From Methanobacteriota archaeon (GTDB taxonomy: Archaea; Halobacteriota; Methanomicrobia; Methanomicrobiales; Methanomicrobiaceae): a DNA stretch of 14,149 nt. The translations under genes and the position numbers were made by a program. The DNA is taken from assembly GCA_023396365.1 (NCBI GenBank), contig JAEWWL010000059.1, forward strand, positions 1 through 14,149, written 5' to 3'. Shown here in pieces: positions 7,938 through 13,398 of the stretch (its first letter is position 1; every line of letters begins with the position of its first letter). A model generated the notes under the pieces. That model searched no databases and was not told where the DNA came from. It was given only the letters and a program-made list of their open reading frames with translations.

Positions 7938-8450
7938 ATGGCAGAAAATGAAATCAGTTTTGAATCAGATGATTCTTTGAAGACAGGATTGTCTGAAAGC
8001 AAAGGGATTATTCCTGATGTCAGGGAATTAAAAAGCTCTGAATTTTTAAAAGCCAATGCAATCTGGGTGGACTATCACAATACTACAGGAGATCCCAAAA
8101 CAGACAGGCTTTTTGGTGTCTTTCTTGGAAATAAACTTGTATCTGTTGCAAGATTCAAAAAGCATCCTGACAGCTATGAGGTTGACGGGGTGTTTACTCC
8201 CGAAGAGTTCAGAAAAAAAGGCTATTCACATCTTGCTGTAAGCGCTCTTGTTGAGGCGTGCCACAATGATGATCTGTATATGTATGCAGTATCCGAACTA
8301 AAGGATTTTTACAGCCGGTACGGCTTTGAAGAGATCCTGGAAAAAGAGCTGCCCGAAGGTGTTGGAAGAAGATATGCATGGGCTGTTGGAAACATGGAGG
8401 GTGTAGGAGTTGTCCCAATGAAAAGAATTTCAACAAACTATATTGAATAA
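7938..8450 (+). CDS. GNAT-family N-acetyltransferase
   Basis: A 170-residue protein, a normal length for a single GNAT domain. ATG 7938 is chosen for its spacing from GTGAT at 7925-7929; an in-frame TTG at 7929 would add three residues. The acetyl-CoA-binding core is visible: beta strand 4 VDGVFTPEEF (82-91) leads into the pyrophosphate loop RKKGYS (92-97), then an alpha helix LAVSALVEAC, and the late GNAT motif LKDFYSRYGFEEI with the Tyr that often acts as general acid. The N-terminal 25 residues are acidic and poorly conserved in appearance. It probably acetylates an amine on a small molecule or a protein N-terminus or lysine; nothing in the sequence identifies the substrate. It lies 9 nt downstream of the pseudokinase-like gene, so they probably share a transcript, followed by a terminator-like hairpin. 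Confidence 0.85.
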   Translation: MAENEISFESDDSLKTGLSESKGIIPDVRELKSSEFLKANAIWVDYHNTTGDPKTDRLFGVFLGNKLVSVARFKKHPDSYEVDGVFTPEEFRKKGYSHLAVSALVEACHNDDLYMYAVSELKDFYSRYGFEEILEKELPEGVGRRYAWAVGNMEGVGVVPMKRISTNYIE

Positions 8451-8457
8451 TATGTGT

Positions 8458-8476
8458 AAAACCCGGCGGGGTTTTT
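8458..8476 (+). terminator. GC hairpin with T-run after the acetyltransferase gene
   Basis: AAAACCC (8458-8464) and GGGTTTT (8469-8475) form a perfect 7-bp stem with a GGCG loop, and one further T follows the stem. It resembles an intrinsic terminator and lies 8 nt after the acetyltransferase stop, separating it from the hydantoinase-like gene. The symmetric A/T ends would work in either direction. In archaea oligo-T matters more than the stem, so termination here is plausible, not certain. Confidence 0.55.
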
Positions 8477-8488
8477 AAATTTTATAAA
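8473..8488 (+). promoter_or_regulatory. Candidate TATA region for the hyuA-like/HDAC operon
   Basis: The segment holds two overlapping TATA-like strings, TTTTAAAT and TTTATAAA, about 30-40 nt before the ATG at 8515. Transcription would begin around 8500-8512, making the leader very short. The strong GGTGAT at 8501-8506, 8 nt before the ATG, suggests the upstream string or a longer transcript is used. Confidence 0.35.
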
Positions 8489-8514
8489 TTGATACTTTCC
8501 GGTGATAGCTGATA

Positions 8515-9975
8515 ATGTTTACAGGAATAGATATCGGGGGAACAAATACTGATATTGCAGTTGTCAGAAATCATGGTGTGGAAACAGTTAAAATATCCAA
8601 TGATGACGGATTATCTTCAGCACTTTTAAAGACAGAGTCCGGCGGAAGACTTGCCATAAGCACTTCACAGCCGCTTAACAGTCTGATTATGGCACGCGAG
8701 GACAATGTATGCCTGATTACAATACCGGGCCCCGGCCTTGTACGTTCTGATTCAGTTAAGGGGGCTGTAACCATAAGAGGAGATGTTTTAGAGGATATCG
8801 ATGCTGATGAAATCCTTAAGATTCTTAAAAATTCGCATTCTGATTATCTGGCTATATCCGGAAAGTTTTCCATACGAAATCCTGTTCTTGAAGAGAAGGT
8901 GCGTGATATTGCACTTGAATTTTTTGAGGATAAAAATATTGCATTAAGCCATTACATTGGTCGCATAGGCTTTCCTTCAAGAATAGCGGCAACCCGGCTG
9001 AACGCCAGGATAAGAGGTGTCGTATTATCCTTAGGCGATATTGTAAACAAACAGTATCCGCAGCGTGAATTTTTTTTTATGAAAGGTGACGGCGGACTGA
9101 TATCTTCAAAGATGGTTTTCAATAATCCTTCTGTTCTTTATAATTCCAGCAATGCCGCCGCCGTTTTAGGCTCATCCTACCTTACCGGGATTAAGGATGC
9201 GCTTGTAGTTGATATCGGAGGCACGACTACTGATTTTGTATCCATGAAAAACGGAATGCCTGAAGAGAGCAGCATTGAATATGAAGGTATTAATACAGGA
9301 ATCAGCGGGATACGCTCTTTTTCAATTCCCTATGGCGGCGACTCGGTCGTTGAGGCAGGCGGCCTTTTGCCGTTTCGCATCGGACCTTCAAAGGCTTTTG
9401 GCGGATACAGCACAACACTTACAGATGCCTTAAATGCATGCGGCCATATGATCGGAAATTTTTCAGAGTCGCAAAATTTAAATCGCGATGTTGCACAAAG
9501 GGCAGTCTCTGATTTTTATGAGAAAATAGAATATGCCATCTCGGTTTATTCACCAAAAATAATTGTTGCATCCGGGTATTTGTCTTCAGTAATCGGACCG
9601 GGGATATCCGAAATCTCCGGAATCAAAGTTATTGTTCCCGAACATGCAGCCTGCGTTAATGCTGTTGGTGTTGCTGTATCAAAAGTAAGCCTTTCATTAA
9701 ATATACATTATGATGGTGAGAAGGGAAAAATCTCGGTTAACGGTGAATTAAAAGAAGCATATGAGAATTATCGAGATGATGATGAATTAATAGAGATATG
9801 TATGAATGATCTGAGAAAAAAAGCTCTTGAGATGGGCTCATCAGAAGAGGACTGTGAGGAGATTGTTTTAAGAAATTTCAGATCATATGACGTTGTCCGC
9901 GACAGCAGGATAACCGGCAGAATTGTTGATTTGGCTCTTGGTATAAGGCCGGGAATTTCTTCAGAGGCACCATGA
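8515..9975 (+). CDS. Compact hydantoinase/oxoprolinase (HyuA-type) family protein
   Basis: A 486-residue cytoplasmic protein of the HyuA/oxoprolinase ASKHA ATPase fold. The ATG has GGTGAT at 8501-8506. The first phosphate loop is GIDIGGTNTDIAVV (4-17) and the second is VVDIGGTTTDFVSM (231-244). A glycine-rich YGGDSVVEAGG segment and GPSKAFGG follow. Family members hydrolyse ATP to open cyclic amides such as hydantoin or 5-oxoproline, often with a HyuB partner; bacterial HyuA proteins are commonly 650-700 residues. This one is shorter, lacks the usual long segment after GPxS, and no hyuB is present. It may therefore act alone or on another substrate. Its stop overlaps the start of the HDAC-family gene (ATGA), so the two are translationally coupled and possibly act in one pathway. 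The substrate is unknown. Confidence 0.85.
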   Translation: MFTGIDIGGTNTDIAVVRNHGVETVKISNDDGLSSALLKTESGGRLAISTSQPLNSLIMAREDNVCLITIPGPGLVRSDSVKGAVTIRGDVLEDIDADEILKILKNSHSDYLAISGKFSIRNPVLEEKVRDIALEFFEDKNIALSHYIGRIGFPSRIAATRLNARIRGVVLSLGDIVNKQYPQREFFFMKGDGGLISSKMVFNNPSVLYNSSNAAAVLGSSYLTGIKDALVVDIGGTTTDFVSMKNGMPEESSIEYEGINTGISGIRSFSIPYGGDSVVEAGGLLPFRIGPSKAFGGYSTTLTDALNACGHMIGNFSESQNLNRDVAQRAVSDFYEKIEYAISVYSPKIIVASGYLSSVIGPGISEISGIKVIVPEHAACVNAVGVAVSKVSLSLNIHYDGEKGKISVNGELKEAYENYRDDDELIEICMNDLRKKALEMGSSEEDCEEIVLRNFRSYDVVRDSRITGRIVDLALGIRPGISSEAP

Positions 9976-11048
9976 GAACAGGAATTATATCTCATCCGGA
10001 TTATCTGCTTCATGAGCAGAATCCGCTGCATCCTGAGAGAAAGGAAAGAATTGCATACACCCTTGATCTGCTTGATGAGGAGGAGATATGGAATGAATCT
10101 GATATTAAACAGATTAATCCCCGAATGGCCACAACAGAGGAGATTTTATCTGTTCATACACAAGAATATCTCGATTATCTTATTGAATCAGATAAAACAG
10201 GAAGGGTTCTTGATTCAAACACATACGCCCCCCCCGGTTTTCTTAAAAATGCATTTTTGTCCGCAGGAGGCGCTTTATCAGCCGGCGAAGCTGTTCTGTC
10301 AGGCGGGGTAAGAAATGCCTTTGCAATGGTTCGTCCGCCGGGCCATCATGCAGGCCGCGGTTTTGCCGGAGGATTCTGCTATCTTAACAATGTAGCCATA
10401 ATGACAAGGGCTCTTCAAAAGTCAGGCTGCAAAAAAGTTCTCATTATCGACTGGGATGCTCATCATGGAAACGGCACACAGGACATATTCTATAATGATT
10501 CTGATGTTTTATATATCTCCACACACCAGGATAACTGCTTTCCGGGCACAGGTAAGATAAAAGAGACAGGAGAAAAAGAGGGACTGGGAAAGACTATCAA
10601 TATGCCCCTGCCGCCAGGAAGCTCGGATGAAATTTTTATGCATCTGATGAAGGAGATTATAATCCCTGTATCCTTAGAATTCAGGCCTGATTTTATTGCA
10701 GTCTCTGCCGGACAGGACAACCATTTTACAGACAGACTTACTTCTCTTGCAGTTACTGCAAAAGGCTATGCGGATTTAATGTCAGAGGCTGTGTACTTGT
10801 CAGAGATGCTTTGTGACGGCAGACTTGCTGCTGTGCTTGAAGGAGGCTACAGTGTCGAAGGCGGCCTTCCTTACGTAAACCTTGCAATTATTTCATCTCT
10901 TGCAGGCTTTGATCTGTCCGGTATAAGAGAGCCAGGATATTATGAGCCGCTCCTTAAGGATTCATACAATGACATTGCATTCAAAGTTACAGAAAAAATG
11001 CTGAAAAAATTAAAGAAGGTTCAGTCCCGCTACTGGAGCTGCTTTTGA
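9972..11048 (+). CDS. Histone deacetylase-family (zinc amidohydrolase) protein
   Basis: A 358-residue protein of the HDAC/acetoin-utilisation/polyamine-deacetylase superfamily, which removes acetyl groups from amines using a divalent metal. The His dyad is His125-His126 in RPPGHHAG. The metal site is Asp162 and His164 in DWDAHHGNG plus Asp249 in SAGQDNH. The active-site Tyr is Tyr293 in EGGYS. Thus all expected catalytic residues are present. The usual SAGFDAHxxDPL reads SAGQDNHFTDRL, a deviation around the third metal ligand. The start ATG overlaps the preceding stop as ATGA, with a weak GAGG at 9964-9967, so translation is probably coupled to the HyuA-like protein. Substrate options are acetyl-lysine in proteins, acetylated polyamines, or a product of the HyuA-like enzyme; the sequence does not decide between them. 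Confidence 0.92.
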   Translation: MRTGIISHPDYLLHEQNPLHPERKERIAYTLDLLDEEEIWNESDIKQINPRMATTEEILSVHTQEYLDYLIESDKTGRVLDSNTYAPPGFLKNAFLSAGGALSAGEAVLSGGVRNAFAMVRPPGHHAGRGFAGGFCYLNNVAIMTRALQKSGCKKVLIIDWDAHHGNGTQDIFYNDSDVLYISTHQDNCFPGTGKIKETGEKEGLGKTINMPLPPGSSDEIFMHLMKEIIIPVSLEFRPDFIAVSAGQDNHFTDRLTSLAVTAKGYADLMSEAVYLSEMLCDGRLAAVLEGGYSVEGGLPYVNLAIISSLAGFDLSGIREPGYYEPLLKDSYNDIAFKVTEKMLKKLKKVQSRYWSCF

Positions 11049-11051
11049 ATA

Positions 11052-11058
11052 TTTTTTT
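11052..11058 (+). terminator. Oligo-T terminator after the HDAC-family gene
   Basis: A run of seven T begins four bases after the stop codon, typical of archaeal oligo-T termination on the plus strand. A second run of nine T at 11242-11250 could act as backup. Confidence 0.5.
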
Positions 11059-11090
11059 CATCTGTTCATTCTGATAACCAAATCCGGTTG

Positions 11091-11200
11091 AATAAAAAAG
11101 AAAAAAGTAAAAAAAGTGAAAAAAGTGAAAAAAAGTAAAAAAGAATAAAAAAATTAAAATTGAAAAAAAATAAAAATATTAAAATTAAAAATAATTCTGT
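11091..11200 (-). terminator. A-rich tract giving serial oligo-T terminators on the minus strand
   Basis: On the plus strand this is almost pure A with scattered G and T; GT recurs at 11107, 11116, 11125 and 11135, a near 9-nt period of A6-7 plus GT. Read on the minus strand it offers several runs of T downstream of the OB-fold gene, a plausible strong archaeal terminator between convergent genes. The remainder of the 259-nt gap (11049-11307) shows no gene. Confidence 0.5.
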
Positions 11201-11307
11201 GAAAACTTTAATTTTAAAAGAACTTTCAGATTTACACCTGATTTTTTTTTATCATAAACCGTGGAGAAAACTTATAAGATTTTATTGCAACAGATTTGGA
11301 ATTGGTT

Positions 11308-11805
11308 TTATTTTTTTATTTTTCTGATAATAACTGCATTTACTACCGGATCACCGGCAACAAAATATCTCTTAATAATCTGTCCGTACACCTCAACCAC
11401 ATCATTGACATTTGCATCTTCTGCCGGAGTTGTAAACATTTTTACAGAGATCTCTCCTGTTTTGTCGGCAACCAAAAACTGCGGTCTGTTAAGTGATTTG
11501 AACAGCACTCTTTCAACAACACCCTCAATTCTTACAATTTTGCCGATCATTGAAGCATTGATGTTTCTTATCCTGGTGTCTTTTGCTTCTGCCTCATAGA
11601 CCGGAGCAAGATTTGCATATTGATCCTGGCTCATGTAATTAAGGGCAAGCGGAATTAAAAGCATAAGCAATACAAAACATGTACCCATTAAAAAGAAAGC
11701 ATAGTCTTTGCTTAATATCAGGTAAATAATCAATGATAATTCCAGCATTGCAGCAACAATGATGTTTACTATTGATATTCTAACATTTTTTCCTTTAATA
11801 ATCAT
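11308..11805 (-). CDS. Two-TM membrane protein with a C-terminal OB-fold
   Basis: A 165-residue protein when begun at the ATG at 11805-11803. That start has GTGAT on the minus strand (11817-11813) 7 nt upstream and falls 22 nt after the fdhC stop; a longer in-frame start at 11877 would overlap fdhC by 50 nt and add an unlikely tail. Two hydrophobic segments lie at about 10-31 and 36-55, with a short turn (SKDYA) between. After a polar linker the C-terminal part, roughly 85-165, forms the beta-rich pattern of a nucleic-acid-binding-type OB-fold (KIVRIEGVVERVLF, FLVADKTGEISVKMF, VNDVVEVYGQI). OB-folds of this type bind nucleic acids or serve as protein-interaction modules; on a membrane anchor the latter is equally possible. 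Position after fdhC implies co-transcription. I do not recognise a named gene. Confidence 0.75.
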   Translation of the reverse strand: MIIKGKNVRISIVNIIVAAMLELSLIIYLILSKDYAFFLMGTCFVLLMLLIPLALNYMSQDQYANLAPVYEAEAKDTRIRNINASMIGKIVRIEGVVERVLFKSLNRPQFLVADKTGEISVKMFTTPAEDANVNDVVEVYGQIIKRYFVAGDPVVNAVIIRKIKK

Positions 11806-11827
11806 TTTAAAAATCACAAAAAAAAGT

Positions 11828-12697
11828 TTATTTGTTTTCAATAATCTCCTGCCTGAAGGAGTAGTAGTAAAGAACACATACGAAGAGCAGTCCTCCTACT
11901 ATGTTTCCAAGTGTGACTACAATAATGTTCTGTGTCCACATTGTAACCCAGGTGAGATTTGCAAGTTTTCCTCCGATAGCTATAGCCTGATCTGCAGAAA
12001 GGAAAGGCATCGTTAAAAGGCCTGCCGGAATGAAGAACATATTTGCAACACAGTGTTCAAATCCTGTGGCAACGAAAGCCATTATCGGGAACCAGATTCC
12101 GACAATCTTTCCTACTGCATCATCAGCACAGATACCAAGTAAAATAGCCAGGTTTACAAGCCAGTTACAGCATATGGCTTTTAAGAAGCACGACCATGTT
12201 GCCATAAGCCCCACATAACCGGTTTTTCCTGCCGCAATACTTACTGCTGTCATTCCAAATGATGTTACTGTTGCTGCACCTGTTGCAGACCATGATACAT
12301 ACGGACCGTATGCCATAAAGTATGCGAATACAACAGAACCAATCAGGTTTCCTATGTAAACCCACAGCCACAGATTCATTACAGACATCCAGCTCGTCCT
12401 GTGAATTAATGCTGACATCGGAGCAAACATTGCATCACCGGTGAAAAGCTCGGCACCTGTCAGTACGATAATAATAAGTCCTACGGGGAAAGCCGCACCA
12501 AGAATGAGCTTGGCCATACCGTCTCCGAGGAAAGATGCAACACCTGTTGAACAGACCGTTGCAAGTGCGGCACCCATGGCAATGTATGCACCTGCCATGA
12601 ATCCTCTAAGAAGCATGTTCCATGCCGGCAGGCTGCATTTGCTCTTCCCGGCAAGTCCTACCTTTGCAATAATTACTGCTGGTGGATGAAATACCAT
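11828..12697 (-). CDS. fdhC: Formate/nitrite transporter family channel, probable formate transporter
   Basis: A 289-residue polytopic membrane protein of the FNT family, the usual length, with about six hydrophobic segments. The start is well supported: AACCTCCT on the plus strand (12702-12709) reads AGGAGGTT on the minus strand, 4 nt before the ATG. FNT signatures are visible: TGAELFTGD (80-88), the CNWLVNLAI helix (177-185), GFEHCVANMFF (212-222) with the central His215 of the FNT pore, and a late GNIVGG. Methanogen FdhC imports formate as a carbon and electron source. Nitrite or other small monovalent anions remain possible because FNT channels are not very selective. The gene is first of a two-gene minus-strand operon with the OB-fold membrane protein 22 nt downstream. 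No fdhA or fdhB is in the window. Confidence 0.9.
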   Translation of the reverse strand: MVFHPPAVIIAKVGLAGKSKCSLPAWNMLLRGFMAGAYIAMGAALATVCSTGVASFLGDGMAKLILGAAFPVGLIIIVLTGAELFTGDAMFAPMSALIHRTSWMSVMNLWLWVYIGNLIGSVVFAYFMAYGPYVSWSATGAATVTSFGMTAVSIAAGKTGYVGLMATWSCFLKAICCNWLVNLAILLGICADDAVGKIVGIWFPIMAFVATGFEHCVANMFFIPAGLLTMPFLSADQAIAIGGKLANLTWVTMWTQNIIVVTLGNIVGGLLFVCVLYYYSFRQEIIENK

Positions 12698-12737
12698 TTT
12701 TAACCTCCTAATTTATGACCCATAAATACATTTTTTT

Positions 12738-12752
12738 CACTGACAACCAGTG
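12738..12752 (-). promoter_or_regulatory. Small hairpin in the predicted fdhC leader
   Basis: CACTG, GTTGT, CAGTG on the minus strand forms a 5-bp perfect stem with a 5-nt loop, about 30 nt before the fdhC SD. It overlaps AACCA-C-TGGTT, a second dyad (12745-12755). It could be an operator or an RNA structure. Confidence 0.35.
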
Positions 12753-12825
12753 GTTAATTTTTACAAGTCTTAATTTTTCAGTTTTAATCGTATACATCAT
12801 AGGGCATACCAGACTTTTTTTAAAA

Positions 12826-12850
12826 ACAACCACTTATTCCTTACAACCAC
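12826..12850 (-). repeat. Tandem GTGGTTGT direct repeat upstream of fdhC
   Basis: On the minus strand GTGGTTGT occurs at 12850-12843 and again at 12833-12826, 17 nt apart. A third TGGTTGT lies at 12749-12743. The pair ends next to the TATA-like TTTTTAAAA at about 12817-12825, the position where archaeal activators often bind. This is a candidate regulator site for fdhC. Confidence 0.4.
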
Positions 12851-12904
12851 GTTGGGAATTATGTCATCATCAGCAATTCGATTTAGACACTGCTGACTAT
12901 TTAA

Positions 12905-12919
12905 ATTTATTCAAACATT
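12905..12919 (-). repeat. Left copy of a 15-bp inverted repeat shared with the PAS-gene promoter
   Basis: On the minus strand this reads AATGTTTGAATAAAT and exactly matches the plus-strand copy at 13280-13294. It runs into TTTAAATA (12905-12898, minus), a TATA-like string that could serve fdhC with a leader near 180 nt. A GCAGAT lies directly before it (12926-12921, minus), as part of the palindrome CTGCATTTGCAG (12923-12934). Confidence 0.45.
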
Positions 12920-13270
12920 CATCTGCATTTGCAGTATTTAACTTAAAAAAAGAATTATTGAAATAAAATGGCATTAATAAAAACAATTAACTTTTTTTTA
13001 ATTATCAATACATTATAAGTGTGCAATTGGTAAACACGCATTGAAAAATATTAATTCTAAAGGATTAAATTGTTAAAATAATTTCAAAATTCAGTTTTTT
13101 ACCATAATTGCAAGATTTATTGAATTTATTTTTACTTAAGTATTGAAATCATAATTTAATTATTTCAACAAAAAATCCGGTTTTTTACATTATTATATCA
13201 TTTTATGATGAAATCTTTCCTTTTTTATGATTTATTTCAATAAAATACCCTTTTGGCATTGCAGATAAAC

Positions 13271-13294
13271 CAAACTATAAATGTTTGAATAAAT
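13271..13294 (+). promoter_or_regulatory. TATA-like box inside CAAAC/GTTTG arms, with the right inverted-repeat copy
   Basis: CAAAC (13271-13275), TATAAAT (13276-13282) and GTTTG (13283-13287) place a TATA-like core between inverted arms. The same segment contains AATGTTTGAATAAAT (13280-13294), the plus-strand mate of the 12905 element. A second TATA-like CTATAATT lies at 13304-13311. Either could drive the PAS gene at 13399. Confidence 0.4.
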
Positions 13295-13323
13295 AAGGAT
13301 ATTCTATAATTCATTTACAAATT

Positions 13324-13361
13324 CAGACATGTCTGTCAGATGCAGTTTCAGACCCTGTCTG
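13324..13361 (+). repeat. Tandem CAGAC/GTCTG dyads before the PAS-sensor gene
   Basis: The perfect 12-bp palindrome CAGACATGTCTG (13324-13335) is followed by CAGAC-CCT-GTCTG (13349-13361), centre to centre about 25.5 bp. They lie 38-75 nt before the ATG, in or near the leader, and fit paired binding sites for a dimeric regulator. In RNA the inner arms (13331-13335 with 13349-13353) could form an alternative hairpin. Confidence 0.5.
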
Positions 13362-13398
13362 CTAAAACATAATGAATTGATTAAAGGAGTGTGCTTCA

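Larger units (their letters stand above)
12698..13398. other. A/T-rich divergent intergenic region, 701 nt, no supported gene
   Basis: This region separates divergent fdhC and the PAS-sensor gene and is strikingly A/T-rich compared with the genes. No coding region with an SD and a family match was found; an open 83-codon frame at 12715-12966 lacks both. It contains direct repeats, a long inverted repeat, small palindromes and several TATA-like strings, listed separately. Between about 12960 and 13250 I see mainly A/T-rich sequence with repeated ATTTCAA-like words and the 10-bp palindrome TACTTAAGTA (13133-13142). It may hold a long leader or a small RNA, but nothing proves this. Confidence 0.6.

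Noticed and set aside
8515..9975. Tetrahydromethanopterin-linked C1 pathway protein or MfnF-type enzyme
   Set aside because: That related ASKHA group is shorter (about 330 residues); the length and the GPSKAFGG region fit a HyuA-type protein better, though the exact substrate is open.
11091..11200. CRISPR-like or tandem-repeat array
   Set aside because: The periodicity is a simple A-rich tract with GT steps, without unique spacers or a conserved repeat of CRISPR length.
11261..11599. 112-codon plus-strand frame over the OB-fold gene
   Set aside because: It lies antisense to the better-supported minus-strand gene with its SD and OB-type pattern.
11806..11877. Longer N-terminus for the OB-fold membrane protein
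   Set aside because: It would overlap the end of fdhC by 50 nt, whereas ATG 11805 has a well-spaced GTGAT.
12715..12966. Open frame of 83 codons on the plus strand
   Set aside because: Its ATG has no Shine-Dalgarno in the correct direction (the nearby CCTCC belongs to fdhC), the composition is that of random A/T-rich sequence and no family motif is visible.
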